Source: Micromonospora noduli (GTDB lineage: Bacteria > Actinomycetota > Actinomycetes > Mycobacteriales > Micromonosporaceae). From it: a stretch of 64,000 nt of DNA. The notes under the pieces are model-generated. The model saw only the letters and a list, made by a program, of their open reading frames with translations. It made no database searches and was not told the DNA's origin. Made by a program: the position numbers and the translations under genes. The DNA lies in NCBI RefSeq assembly GCF_003264365.1, contig NZ_PYAK01000006.1:62001-126000 (forward strand). The letters are read 5' to 3'. This document shows positions 34,471 through 43,350 of the stretch, piece after piece. Position 1 is the stretch's first letter. Each line of letters starts with the position of its first letter.

Positions 34471-36683
34471 GACGCCTCCGCACCGGCGCTGAGGTCGTAG
34501 ACGGTGACCCCGTCGACTGTCTGCGCCGTGAACGTCTCGGCGACCCAGGCGGCGATCTCCTGGGAGGCCGAGCTGCCGCCGTTGGCCCGGAAGCCACCAC
34601 CACCGACGAAGTAGTGGATCTTTCCGTCGGCCACGTACCGCTGGAACTGCGCGAGGGTCGGCGACGGGTCACTGCCGTTGAAACCGCCGATTGGCATCAC
34701 CGGTTCGCCGGTGGCGAGCTGGTAACCGGACGCGTTGTTCGAGCCGATGGTCGCGGCCACCCAGGTGTAGTCGGCACTGTCGCGCTCCAACAGCTCGCGC
34801 AGTGCGGTGCTGGGCTCGCGAGCGTCGAGCAGCCCACCCATTCCCCCACCGGCCGTACGCCCCTGGCCGCCGGGGACCTGGCCGCCGCCCGGGAAACCGG
34901 GCACGCCGTTGCGGCCGCCGCCGGGGAAACCTGGCCCCTGACCGCCGTTGCGGCCCCCACCGTTCTGACCGCCGCCGTTCTGGCCGCCGCCCGGGAGTTG
35001 GCCGCCCTCCGGGAAGCCGCCCGGGAACTGGCCGCCGCCGGGGAGTTGACCGCCGGTCGGCAGTTCCATGCCGCCGGGCGGTCGTCCGCCGGGGAAGCCG
35101 CCCCGGCCGAACCCGCCCGCCACGAACGGGCCGGCGCTCGGGATCGACCCGGTGTGCGGGGTGGCGGCGGTCTGCACCGCGTACGCCACCGGGCCGGCGA
35201 GGGCCGCCGCCGCGCCCAGGCCCAGCACCACCGGCACCAACCGGCGGGGCAGCCGGGTGACCAGCAACAGCAGCGCCGCACCGACCAGGCCGGTGACGAG
35301 CACGGTGGTCCGCAGCCACGGGTACCAGTCGGGGCTGCGACCGAGCAGCACCCACGCCCACCAGACGGTGACCGCGAGCGTGCCGGCGAGCGTCGCCGTG
35401 GCGGCGAGTGGACGCCACCGCTGCCAGCGTGTGCCGACAGCTTCGGCGGACGCGGGCAGCAGTCGGCGTTGCCGCCAGAGCAGTGTCACGCCGATGCCGA
35501 CCAGGGCACCGATCGCCGGTGCGAGCGCCACCGTGTAGTAGGCGTGGAAGATCCCGGACATGAAGCTGAAGATCAGGCCGGTGATCAGCAGCCAGCCGCC
35601 CCAGAGCAGCAACCCGGCCCGGGGGCGGTCGGTGCGGGCCGCCCGCCCGGCGAGCAGCAGGCCGACCACCAGCAGGATCAGCGCGGCCGGCAGCAGCCAG
35701 GAGACCTGACCACCGATCTCGCCGCCGAACATCCGCAGCACGCCGTTCTGCCCGGAGAACGGGCCACCGCCGCCACCCGGCCGCGCACCACCGCCGCCGA
35801 CGCTGCCGACCTCCTCGCCGGTGATCCGGCCGAGGCCGTTGTAGCCGAGCGTCAACTCCAGGATGCTGTTGCCCTGCGAACCGCCGATGTACGGGCGGGC
35901 GCTGGCCGGCACCAGCTCGACCAGCGCCACCCACCAGCAGGCGGAGACCACCACCGCCAACCCGGCCAGCAGCAACTGCCGCACCCGCCGCCACAGCCCG
36001 GTCGGCGCGGCCAACAGGTAGACGCCGGCGAAGACCGGCACCACCAGGAACGCCTGCAACATCTTGGTGAGGAAGCCGAAGCCGACCAGCACACCGACCA
36101 GCACGATCCACCGGGTGCTGGCCGTCTCCAGCGCGCGCACGGTGGCGTACGCCCCGGCGACCAGCAGCAGGACCAGCAGCGCGTCGGGGTTGTTGAACCG
36201 GAACATCAGCGTCGCCACCGGGGTGACCGCGAGGACCGCGCCGGCGATCAGACCGGCGGCCGGCCCGTACCAGCGCTTCACCGTCGCGTGGAGCACGCCG
36301 ACCGAGGCGACCCCACAGAGCGCCTGCGGCACCAGCATCGCCCAGCTGTTCAACCCGAAGACGCGCACGGACAGGGCCATCAGCCACAGCGACGCGGGTG
36401 TCTTGTCGACGGTGATGGAGTTCGCGGCGTCCGACGAGCCGTAGAGGAACGCCTTCCAGCTCACCGAGCCCGCCTGCACGGCCGCCGCGTAGAACGAGTT
36501 CGCCCAGCCGGACGCGCCCAGGCCCCACAGGTAGAGCAGGCCGGTGGCGAGCAGCAGGATCGCCAGCGCGGGCCGGGCCCAGGCCGGCGAGCGGCGCGTC
36601 GGCGGCGAGTGCTGGTCGGGGCGGGCGGCCGGCGGCGGCTCGGGTGCGGCGGGTGCCGTCAGCAGGGTCTCTGTTCTGTCCAT
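34467..36683 (-). CDS. GT39-family membrane glycosyltransferase (YkcB/ArnT-like)
   Basis: 738 aa with about 11-13 helices in residues 35-500. The first outer loop has the GT39 motif SITVDKTPASLW, with a likely catalytic Asp. Such enzymes move a sugar from a polyprenyl-phosphate donor to an envelope acceptor. Residues about 535-620 are a low-complexity Gly/Gln/Pro segment (GGGQFPGGFPEGGQLPGGGQ), followed by a small exported C-domain (ADYTWVAATIGSNNASGYQL, VDGVTVYDLS) like YkcA/B C-termini. Downstream of a two-component system, coupled to the GT2-GtrA gene. Confidence 0.88.
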   Translation of the reverse strand: MDRTETLLTAPAAPEPPPAARPDQHSPPTRRSPAWARPALAILLLATGLLYLWGLGASGWANSFYAAAVQAGSVSWKAFLYGSSDAANSITVDKTPASLWLMALSVRVFGLNSWAMLVPQALCGVASVGVLHATVKRWYGPAAGLIAGAVLAVTPVATLMFRFNNPDALLVLLLVAGAYATVRALETASTRWIVLVGVLVGFGFLTKMLQAFLVVPVFAGVYLLAAPTGLWRRVRQLLLAGLAVVVSACWWVALVELVPASARPYIGGSQGNSILELTLGYNGLGRITGEEVGSVGGGGARPGGGGGPFSGQNGVLRMFGGEIGGQVSWLLPAALILLVVGLLLAGRAARTDRPRAGLLLWGGWLLITGLIFSFMSGIFHAYYTVALAPAIGALVGIGVTLLWRQRRLLPASAEAVGTRWQRWRPLAATATLAGTLAVTVWWAWVLLGRSPDWYPWLRTTVLVTGLVGAALLLLVTRLPRRLVPVVLGLGAAAALAGPVAYAVQTAATPHTGSIPSAGPFVAGGFGRGGFPGGRPPGGMELPTGGQLPGGGQFPGGFPEGGQLPGGGQNGGGQNGGGRNGGQGPGFPGGGRNGVPGFPGGGQVPGGQGRTAGGGMGGLLDAREPSTALRELLERDSADYTWVAATIGSNNASGYQLATGEPVMPIGGFNGSDPSPTLAQFQRYVADGKIHYFVGGGGFRANGGSSASQEIAAWVAETFTAQTVDGVTVYDLSAGAEAS

Positions 36684-36727
36684 GCGGCCAGCCTCGACGG
36701 CCGGGCTGGCGCGACCCCGTGCGCCGA

Positions 36728-38233
36728 CTATGCGTCAGCTGTGGGATTCGGCAGCCGGACGGTGAACATTGTCCGACCTGGACGGCTGTCCACCCCGACC
36801 GTGCCGTGGTGGGCCTCCACCACCGCCGCGACGATCGCGAGGCCGAGGCCGGTGCTGCCGTGCGCGCGGGATCGGGAGCTGTCGCCCCGGGCGAACCGCT
36901 CGAACATCTCCGGTTGCAGCTCCGCCGGCACCCCCGGCCCGTCGTCCGCGACGGTCAGCACGGCGCTGGCGGTGTCGACGGCCAGTGTGGTGGTGACAGT
37001 GCTGCCGGGCGGGGTGTGCACCCGGGCGTTGGTGAGCAGGTTCGCGACCACCTGGTGCAGCCGGGCGGCGTCGCCCGGTACCTGGATCGCCACCTCGGGC
37101 AGTTCGAGTTGCCAGCGGTGTTCGGGACCGGCGACGTGCGCGTCACTGACCGCGTCCACCACCAGGGCGGTCAGGTCCACCGGTTCGACAGCGAGCGGCC
37201 GGCCGGTGTCGAGGCGGGCCAGCAGCAGCAGGTCGTCGACGAGACTGGTCATCCGGGTGCTCTCCGACTCCACCCGGCGCAGCGCGTGCGCCACGTCGGC
37301 GGGAACCTCGTCACGGCCACGCCGGGCCACCTCGGCGTAGCCGCGGATCGCCGCGAGAGGCGTCCGCAGCTCGTGGCTGGCGTCGGCGACGAACTGGCGT
37401 ACCCGTGTCTCGCTGGCCTGCCGGGCGGAGAGCGCGTCGGCGACGTGGCCCAGCATCCGGTTCAGCGCCGCGCCGACCTGACCGACCTCGGTGCGCGGGT
37501 CGGTGTCGGCGGCCGGGACCCGGACGGCGAGCGCCACCTCCCCCCGGTCCAGGGGCAGCTCGGTGACGCGGGTGGCGGTGGCGGCCACCCGGTTGAGCGG
37601 TCGCAGGGTCGCCCGCACGATCAGCGCGCCCGCCACACCGGCGAGCAGCAGCCCGACGGCGGCCACCCCGACCTGTGCGGCGACCAGCGCCCAGACGGTC
37701 TCCTGGACGCCGGAGAGGGGGATCGCGACGACGCGTACCCGCCCGTCCCAGTACTGGCGGGCAACGGCCCGGTAGTCACCGCGATCGCCGAGGTCGACGG
37801 TGCGCGGTCTGGCGTCGACCGGTAGGTCCGCCAGCACGGCGACCTCCCCCACCGGGACGGACTGCTCGTCGGGGAACGGGTCGGCGCTGGAGGCGCTGTT
37901 GGTAAGGGTCCGGGCGCTGGCCACGCGGCCGTCGGTGATCTCGGCGACCACCGCGCCGGACGGCAACCCGCGCGGGATACCCGGTCCGTTGCCGGGAAAC
38001 GCCGGCCGTCCCGGCCGGTCGCCCCGCATGGCCGTGGCGGGGGCCAACTGGGCGTCGAGCCGGTCGATCAGGAAGTGCCGCAGCGCCACAGTGGTCAGGC
38101 CACCGATGGCGACGCTGACCAACGCCAGTAGCGCGAGCAGGGCGAACACCAGTCGGGTACGCAGGGAGCGCCCGGCCAGCCACCGACGGGCGGCGCGCAG
38201 CGGGTGGCGCCTACTCGGCGGGTTTGAGGACAT
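36728..38233 (-). CDS. sensor histidine kinase
   Basis: 501 aa. First helix at about 27-50 (LVFALLALLALVSVAIGGLTT), an extracytoplasmic sensor region (about 50-165) with Pro/Gly-rich stretches, second helix ALVAAQVGVAAVGLLLAGVAGALIV, then HAMP, DHp with the phospho-acceptor His in DASHELRTPLAAIRGYAEV, and a complete HATPase (VVANLLTNARV, VADDGPGVP, GSTGLGLAIVAAVVEAH). Overlaps the response regulator by 23 nt, so translation is coupled. Only 44 nt before the GT39 gene, suggesting it controls that operon. Confidence 0.94.
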   Translation of the reverse strand: MSSNPPSRRHPLRAARRWLAGRSLRTRLVFALLALLALVSVAIGGLTTVALRHFLIDRLDAQLAPATAMRGDRPGRPAFPGNGPGIPRGLPSGAVVAEITDGRVASARTLTNSASSADPFPDEQSVPVGEVAVLADLPVDARPRTVDLGDRGDYRAVARQYWDGRVRVVAIPLSGVQETVWALVAAQVGVAAVGLLLAGVAGALIVRATLRPLNRVAATATRVTELPLDRGEVALAVRVPAADTDPRTEVGQVGAALNRMLGHVADALSARQASETRVRQFVADASHELRTPLAAIRGYAEVARRGRDEVPADVAHALRRVESESTRMTSLVDDLLLLARLDTGRPLAVEPVDLTALVVDAVSDAHVAGPEHRWQLELPEVAIQVPGDAARLHQVVANLLTNARVHTPPGSTVTTTLAVDTASAVLTVADDGPGVPAELQPEMFERFARGDSSRSRAHGSTGLGLAIVAAVVEAHHGTVGVDSRPGRTMFTVRLPNPTADA

Positions 38234-38957
38234 AACCCGCGCCGCGCAGCGTGTGGATCATCGGCGCGCGGCCGGCGTCGATCTTCTTGCGCAGGTACGA
38301 GATGTACAACTCCACCACGTTGGCCTGGCCACCGAAGTCGTAGTTCCACACCCGGTCGAGGATCTGCGCCTTGCTGAGCACCCGGCGCGGGTTGCGCATC
38401 AGATAACGCAGGAGCTCGAACTCGGTAGCCGTCAGGGTGACGAGCTGGCCGGCCCGCCGAACCTCGTGGCTGTCCTCGTCGAGGCTGAGGTCACCGACGG
38501 TCAGCACCGCCTCCTCCCGGGCCGCGATCGCCAGCCCGGAACGGCGCAGCAGCGCGCGCAGCCGGGCGATCACCTCCTCCAGGCTGAACGGTTTGGTGAC
38601 GTAGTCGTCGCCGCCGACGGTCAACCCGGCGATGCGCTCCTCGACAGCGTCGCGGGCGGTCAGGAAGAGCACCGGCACGGTGGGGGCGTGCTCGCGCAGC
38701 CGGCGCAGCACCTGGAAGCCGTCCAGGTCGGGCAGCATCACGTCGAGCACCACGGCGTCCGGCTGGAACTGTCGGGCGGTGCCCAACGCGGCCATGCCGT
38801 TGCCGGCGGTGCGGACCTGCCAACCCTCGTAGCGCAGGGCCATCGACAGCAGGTCGGTGAGCGTGGGTTCGTCGTCGACCACCAGCACCCGGACGGGTTC
38901 GCCGTCGGGGCGACGCAGCTCGATCCGGCTCGGCGCGGCCTGCCCGTTCATGACCAT
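38211..38957 (-). CDS. OmpR/PhoB-family response regulator
   Basis: 248 aa. Receiver domain with acidic VVDDEPTLTD, phospho-acceptor Asp in VVLDVMLPDLDG, Thr in FLTARD and Lys in VTKPFSLEEV. C-terminal winged helix (LTATEFELLRYLMRNPRRVLS, VVELYISYLRKKID, LRGAGYVLK). First gene of the operon: regulator, kinase, GT39, GT2-GtrA. Start ATG 38957 or 38951; no strong Shine-Dalgarno. Confidence 0.94.
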   Translation of the reverse strand: MVMNGQAAPSRIELRRPDGEPVRVLVVDDEPTLTDLLSMALRYEGWQVRTAGNGMAALGTARQFQPDAVVLDVMLPDLDGFQVLRRLREHAPTVPVLFLTARDAVEERIAGLTVGGDDYVTKPFSLEEVIARLRALLRRSGLAIAAREEAVLTVGDLSLDEDSHEVRRAGQLVTLTATEFELLRYLMRNPRRVLSKAQILDRVWNYDFGGQANVVELYISYLRKKIDAGRAPMIHTLRGAGYVLKPAE

Positions 38958-39070
38958 GGGCCCCATGGTGGCCGCCACGCCTGTGCCGCGCCCCTGCGGA
39001 AGCTGTGCGCGAGCTGTGCGGCCGGGCCGACGCGACGCCGGCGACACCACCGGTCAGCCCCGCCTCGTGG

Positions 39071-39301
39071 TCACTCGGACACCCCGTACGCGTCCGTGCG
39101 CACGAACCGCATGCTCCAGCCGCCGGCCTCGTCGGGCCGGTCGCGCTCGTAGAGGTGGTCGGGGCCGGGCTGCACCGAGCCCGTGCCGTCCGGGTGACGC
39201 ATGATCCAACGCTGGGGCGGGGCGCCGTCCGACCCGGCCGGCAGCAGCCGGACCAGGCCGTCCGCGGGCCCACCGACGAAGCGTACGGTGACCTCGCTCA
39301 T
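39071..39301 (-). CDS. hypothetical 76-aa protein
   Basis: Soluble, beta-rich: EVTVRFVGGPADGLVRLLPA, then QRWIMRHPDGTG and DHLYERDRPDEAGGWSMRFV. A short family widespread in Micromonosporaceae, with no known role. ATG 39301 is preceded by GAGGGGA. It diverges from the Ser/Thr kinase promoter region. Confidence 0.65.
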   Translation of the reverse strand: MSEVTVRFVGGPADGLVRLLPAGSDGAPPQRWIMRHPDGTGSVQPGPDHLYERDRPDEAGGWSMRFVRTDAYGVSE

Positions 39302-39426
39302 CGCGGCGTCCCCTCGGGTGACCGTGCCGGCACAATCGGTGACACCGGCTCTGGCTCGCAAGCTACCGCACCCACCGCCGTGGCGCAGCGAGGTGCGCGG
39401 GGCCGTCCGCCCCGAATCGGGCTCCG

Positions 39427-39452
39427 GTTTGCCCAGCTCGGCGCTCGGGTAC
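39427..39452 (+). promoter_or_regulatory. SigB/SigF-like promoter of the Ser/Thr kinase gene
   Basis: GTTTGC (39427-39432) - 14 nt - GGGTAC (39447-39452), 48 nt before ATG 39501. Here the leader does contain a Shine-Dalgarno. Confidence 0.55.
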
Positions 39453-39500
39453 CGGCACCTCAGCACCCGCCGTCGGCGGGGCGGGGACGAGGAGCGGTCG

Positions 39501-40448
39501 ATGCGGATGCTGGACGGGCGGTACCGGCTCGAACAGCGCATCGGTGTGGGCGGGATGTCCGAGGTGTGGCGGGCCTACGACCAGGTGCTGGACCGGCCGG
39601 TCGCGGTGAAGCTCCTCTCGCCCGGCCGCGACGATCGGGACGGCCCGGTGGACCGGATCCGGGCCGAGGCACGGTCGGCCGCCCGGCTGGAACACCCCAA
39701 CGTGGCCAGCGTGCACGACTTCGGCACCTCCTCGACGTGGCCCGGCCGACCGGTGCCATACATCGTCATGGAGCTGGCCGAGGGCGAGACGCTCGCCGTG
39801 CACCTGCGCGCCGGTCCATTGGACTGGCAGATCGCGGTGCGGGTCTGCGCGGAGGTCGCCGCCGCGCTCGCCGCCGCGCACGCCGAGGGCATCGTGCACC
39901 GGGACGTCAAGCCGGCCAATGTCATGCTCACCCCGGCCGGGGTGAAGGTGCTCGACTTCGGCATCGCCATCGCCGCCGGTACGCCGGACCCGATGCCGAC
40001 CGGGATGGTGCTGGGCACCCCGGCGTACCTGGCACCCGAACAGCTGGACGAGGCACCGGCCACCCCTGCCGCCGACATGTACGCCCTGGGCGTGCTCCTC
40101 TACTACAGCCTCACCGCCCGCCTGCCCTACCGCGCGGCGACCGCCAGCGAACTGCTGCTCGTCCGCCGCCGTCGGCCACCGGAGCCGCTGCCCGACATCG
40201 CCGGGCTCCCGCCGGAGGTCGCCGAGCTGTGCCACTCCTGCCTCGCGGACGACCCCGAGCAGCGTCCGACCAGCCTGGTCGCCGCGCTGCTGCTGGCCGA
40301 GGCGGTGGACGCCCGGGTGTACGTGCCGATGACGGTCCCGACGACCCGCCGGGCGGCCCCGACGTCGCCGTGGACCGAACGGGCCGCCGCGGAGGCCACC
40401 GAGGCGGTGGCGCTGGTGGACGAGCCGAACCTGCCCGCCGGGCGCTGA
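39501..40448 (+). CDS. soluble eukaryotic-type Ser/Thr protein kinase
   Basis: 315 aa, no transmembrane segment or PASTA domains, unlike PknB. Glycine loop RIGVGGMSEVW, catalytic Lys37 in VAVKLL, HRDVKPANVML, DFGIA, GTPAYLAPEQL and a normal C-lobe. The C-terminal 45 residues are an Ala/Thr-rich tail. ATG 39501 follows GAGGAGCGG. Lies beside the OsmC-like gene and near the PP2C phosphatase at 44849, with which it could oppose; substrates unknown. Confidence 0.94.
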   Translation: MRMLDGRYRLEQRIGVGGMSEVWRAYDQVLDRPVAVKLLSPGRDDRDGPVDRIRAEARSAARLEHPNVASVHDFGTSSTWPGRPVPYIVMELAEGETLAVHLRAGPLDWQIAVRVCAEVAAALAAAHAEGIVHRDVKPANVMLTPAGVKVLDFGIAIAAGTPDPMPTGMVLGTPAYLAPEQLDEAPATPAADMYALGVLLYYSLTARLPYRAATASELLLVRRRRPPEPLPDIAGLPPEVAELCHSCLADDPEQRPTSLVAALLLAEAVDARVYVPMTVPTTRRAAPTSPWTERAAAEATEAVALVDEPNLPAGR

Positions 40449-40464
40449 CCGGACGACAGGCGGC

Positions 40465-40489
40465 GTTTCGCCGGGCGGCGAAGGGGTAG
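40465..40489 (+). promoter_or_regulatory. SigB/SigF-like promoter of the OsmC-like gene
   Basis: GTTTCG (40465-40470) - 13 nt - GGGTAG (40484-40489). The -10 ends 8 nt before GTG 40498. Confidence 0.7.
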
Positions 40490-40497
40490 CCGGCCTG

Positions 40498-40944
40498 GTG
40501 AGCGACGGGAGAAACGCGATGCCGGATCAGAGTTCCTGGCTGCGTGAGGCCACAGCGACCGCCGAGGGCGGTCACGTACGCACCGACGATGGCGGGCTCT
40601 CCACCGCGCTGGCCTCACCGCTGGCGCCGCACTGCACCGGGCTGACCCCGGAACAGTTGCTGGCCGCGGCCTTCGCCTCCTGCCTGCATCACGCGGCGGT
40701 GGAGGTGGCCGGGGAGATCACCGACGAGGCGCACACCGTGCAGGTCCGCGCGGAGGCGAAGCTGGGACGGGACAACGACGGCCGATACCGGGCCGACGTG
40801 CACGCGGAGATCTCCTCAGCCGGGCTGAGCCGAGATCAACTGGCCGACCTGGTCGAGTACGCCGACCGGCTCTGGCCGTTCTCCAGCGGCGACGCCAGCC
40901 GACACCGCCTGACCGTCACCCCAGCCGAGAACGGCCGACACTGA
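40498..40944 (+). CDS. OsmC/Ohr-family protein with altered second cysteine
   Basis: 148 aa. The family detoxifies organic hydroperoxides through a peroxidatic and a resolving Cys. TPEQLLAAAFASCLHHAAVE matches the helix with the peroxidatic Cys (Cys62). The C-terminal CP-S motif is WPFSSGDASRHRLTV here, with Trp126 where the resolving Cys should be, so a classic Ohr cycle is unlikely. Cys46 (PHCTGL) could substitute. GTG 40498 fits the promoter; ATG 40519 with upstream GGGAG is the alternative. Stress-type promoter supports an osmotic or oxidative role. Confidence 0.8.
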   Translation: MSDGRNAMPDQSSWLREATATAEGGHVRTDDGGLSTALASPLAPHCTGLTPEQLLAAAFASCLHHAAVEVAGEITDEAHTVQVRAEAKLGRDNDGRYRADVHAEISSAGLSRDQLADLVEYADRLWPFSSGDASRHRLTVTPAENGRH

Positions 40945-41303
40945 CTCCACGCACGCCCCACCGCGCCGATCTTGCACTTTCGGTCGTCGATATGAGGGGC
41001 GTGCCCCTATGTCGCGGACAGCAAGTGCGAGAGCGCCGAGGTGGGGGGTAACGGGGGCCGGTTGGCGGAGGCGTGCCTCGGTTGTTCGGCTGAGTCCTGA
41101 AGTTTGCCGGAGGTGCAGCTGGCGTAGTGGTGGGGCGACCGCATTCACCCGACAAGTCGGGAATAACCGTCTGGAGTGATCCGCGAGGTTGATCTACTTC
41201 GCTCGTGTTTTGCCCAATAAAGTCGACATGATCAGGGCAAATTGTGGCGCATGCCACCGTACGGGCTGGTGGCATCGGGCATTCAGCTCTTTAGCCTCGT
41301 CAG
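40945..41303. other. 359-bp intergenic region with a repeat and a hairpin
   Basis: No gene. Contains the family C palindrome (40971-41031) and, nearer the next gene, an 8-bp perfect hairpin ATGCCACC (41251-41258) / GGTGGCAT (41268-41275) that would lie in the 5' leader of the 41304 gene. I could not match it to a known riboswitch. Confidence 0.5.
40971..41031. repeat. palindromic repeat, family C
   Basis: Outer arms CTTGCACTT (40971-40979) / AAGTGCGAG (41023-41031), one mismatch, and an inner AGGGGC / GCCCCT stem (40995-41000 / 41003-41008). Only one copy in the window. Confidence 0.6.
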
Positions 41304-42155
41304 GTGCATCCCGACGACCCCTCCGCCCAGAAGCTGACCGACGCGCGCCCGAGCACCCCCTCGGACGACGCCGCATCAACCGAACGGACGACCGGCCGTC
41401 ACCGCGCTCCCGACCCGTCGCGGCGTGCCCTGCTGCGCTCGACCCCGGTACGGGTGGCGCTGGCCACCGGTGTCACCTGCTGCCTCAGCCTCGTCGCGGT
41501 CGCCACCGCCAGAGGCAACGACGACACCCCCCGTACGGTTGAGCCGCTCGCCGAGGCGGTGGCCGACCGCGCCGCCATCGCCGACGAGCGCGCCTCCCGG
41601 TCACTGGATCGCGACGCCGCCCCCGCCCGGGTCCTGCCCAGCCCGACGGCGAAGCCCACGCCCACTCCCACCGCCGTCCGCAAAAAGGCGCCCAAGAAGC
41701 CGGTCAAGCCACGCCGCCCCCGGCCGGTCGCCGGCCTCGACCAGGCACAGATGGACAACGCGAAGATCATCGTGGACGTCGGCCTGGAGATGAAGATGCC
41801 GCGCCGCGCCCTGGTGGTGGCACTGTCCACCGCCATGCAGGAGAGCAACCTCTACAACCTGGCCAGCGACGTCCTCCCGGAGTCGGCGGAGTACCCGAAC
41901 CAGGGCAGCGGCTCCGACCACGACTCGGTCGGGTTGTTCCAGCAGCGGCCCAGTAGCGGCTGGGGCACTGTGGCCCAGCTGATGCGCCCGTCGTACGCCG
42001 CGCGGGCCTTCTACACGGCGCTCAACGAGATCCCCGGCTGGCAGGACATGAGCGTCACCGCCGCCGCCCAGGCCGTGCAGATCTCCGCCTACCCGGATGC
42101 GTACGCCCAGCACGAGGACCGGGCGACCACCGTCGCGGCGGCGCTCACCGCCTGA
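41304..42155 (+). CDS. membrane-anchored lytic-transglycosylase-like protein
   Basis: 283 aa. A basic, disordered N-terminus, one transmembrane helix at about 49-70 (PVRVALATGVTCCLSLVAVA), a Pro/Lys-rich linker (PTPTPTAVRKKAPKKPVKPR), and an outer domain of about 130 residues. There, ALSTAMQESNLYNLASD has the helix and Glu of lysozyme-like folds, and DSVGLFQQRPSSGWGTVAQL matches the motif after it. Probably acts on peptidoglycan. GTG 41304 has no Shine-Dalgarno. Upstream leader hairpin noted separately. Confidence 0.75.
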   Translation: MHPDDPSAQKLTDARPSTPSDDAASTERTTGRHRAPDPSRRALLRSTPVRVALATGVTCCLSLVAVATARGNDDTPRTVEPLAEAVADRAAIADERASRSLDRDAAPARVLPSPTAKPTPTPTAVRKKAPKKPVKPRRPRPVAGLDQAQMDNAKIIVDVGLEMKMPRRALVVALSTAMQESNLYNLASDVLPESAEYPNQGSGSDHDSVGLFQQRPSSGWGTVAQLMRPSYAARAFYTALNEIPGWQDMSVTAAAQAVQISAYPDAYAQHEDRATTVAAALTA

Positions 42156-42182
42156 GCCAGAAGGGCACCACGCCCGCGCGTC

Positions 42183-42704
42183 TCAGCGACGGCCCGGCGG
42201 TGGCTCCGCGCCCGCGTCCGGGCCGCCGACCCCGACCCGGCTGCCCGGCACCCCGGCGGCTGCGGTGGGAGTGTCGGCGGGCACCTGGTCGACCGTCACC
42301 TGACTGAGGATCTCGTCCACCCGCACCTCGCGCCGTCGGCGAGCGTCCAGCGCCGCCTCGAAGTCACGTCGGGCCTGCACGGCCTCCGCGTACGCCCGCT
42401 CCCGCACCCGTCGGGCCTCCTCGCGGGCCTCGTCCAGCTCGGCGCGGGCCTGGGCCCGGATCTCGGCGGCCTCGCGCCGCACCGCGTCACCGGCGTACCG
42501 GGGGGCGGCGACGTCGCCCAGATCGAGTCGCTGCAGGAGCCCACTGAGCCAGGCTGCCTCCTGGCGGATCTCGTCCCACTCCCGGCCCGCCCCGGCCGCG
42601 CCCTCGGCCCGCGCCGCGAGCCGGGACAGCCGGATTCCCAACTCGTCCAGGCAGTAATCCACCTGTCGCTGGTCGTAACCGGTCTCAACGACGGAGAACC
42701 TCAT
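42183..42704 (-). CDS. DivIVA-like coiled-coil protein
   Basis: 173 aa. FSVVETGYDQRQVDYCLDEL is a DivIVA-type N-terminus. It is followed by a long Ala/Arg/Glu coiled coil (GDAVRREAAEIRAQARAELDEA and on, about residues 65-140) and a Pro/Gly tail. DivIVA proteins localise to curved membranes and poles; this short form could be a scaffold. ATG 42704 is preceded by GGGGGGCG. Downstream of and same strand as the receiver protein at 42819. Confidence 0.75.
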   Translation of the reverse strand: MRFSVVETGYDQRQVDYCLDELGIRLSRLAARAEGAAGAGREWDEIRQEAAWLSGLLQRLDLGDVAAPRYAGDAVRREAAEIRAQARAELDEAREEARRVRERAYAEAVQARRDFEAALDARRRREVRVDEILSQVTVDQVPADTPTAAAGVPGSRVGVGGPDAGAEPPPGRR

Positions 42705-42818
42705 ACTGTCGCCCCCCAGGCAGCTGCTGTTACTTCCCCACCTGGATCCTCGGCCGCGACCGCTCACGCCGAGGGGGTTCGGGAAAAATGTTCAGCATGC
42801 GCGCGGGTGGCGCAGGCC

Positions 42819-43265
42819 TCAGGTGCGCTTGGGCAGCACGACGACCCGGCCGAAGAACTCGTCGATGCGGCGAACCACGTCGTTGAAGTCGTCCAGGTCG
42901 ATCGGCTTGGTGACGTACGCGTTGGCCTGCAACGTGTAACTGCCGACGATGTCGGTGTCGGCGTTCGAGGTGGTCAGCACGACGATCGGGATGGTCCGCA
43001 GATCCTCGTCCTGCTTGACCGCCCCGAGCACCTGCCGACCGTCCATCCGCGGCATGTTCAGATCCAGCAGGATCACGTCCGGTCGGCGGGCCTGCTCGTG
43101 CCGGCCCTCGGCGCGGAGAAACTCCATCGCCTCCTCGCCGTCGCTCACCACGTCGATGATCTTGTCGACGTCGGAGTCCGCCAGCGCCTCCTCGATCATC
43201 AGCACATCACCCGGGTCGTCGTCGACCACCAGGATGCGTACCGGCTGCGGGCTGTCTACGCCCAT
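42819..43265 (-). CDS. Rcp1-like single-domain response regulator
   Basis: 148 aa, receiver only. ILVVDDDPGDVLMIEEALAD (acidic pocket), phospho-acceptor Asp in VILLDLNMPRMDG, VVLTTSNADTDI and YVTKPIDLDDFNDVV. The long alpha4 region and the sequence LTTSNADTDI are typical of Rcp1/CheY-like regulators paired with phytochrome kinases. No DNA-binding domain, so output is by protein contact. ATG 43265. Just downstream of the STAS gene; part of the signalling cluster. Confidence 0.88.
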   Translation of the reverse strand: MGVDSPQPVRILVVDDDPGDVLMIEEALADSDVDKIIDVVSDGEEAMEFLRAEGRHEQARRPDVILLDLNMPRMDGRQVLGAVKQDEDLRTIPIVVLTTSNADTDIVGSYTLQANAYVTKPIDLDDFNDVVRRIDEFFGRVVVLPKRT

Positions 43266-43350
43266 CACTACCTGCCTCGAAGTCGGCGGGGACGGGACCC
43301 TGACGGTCACCGCGTTGGCGGGGGAAATGCTGGCGGGGAAATCTAGCCCA

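Noticed and set aside
34449-37340. 963-codon plus-strand frame opposite GT39
   Set aside because: Low-complexity antisense of the GT39 gene, including its Gly-rich segment.
41174-41303. c-di-AMP (ydaO) riboswitch before the lytic-transglycosylase-like gene
   Set aside because: Actinobacterial wall-enzyme genes often have one, but the conserved ydaO core is not recognisable; only a simple 8-bp hairpin is visible.
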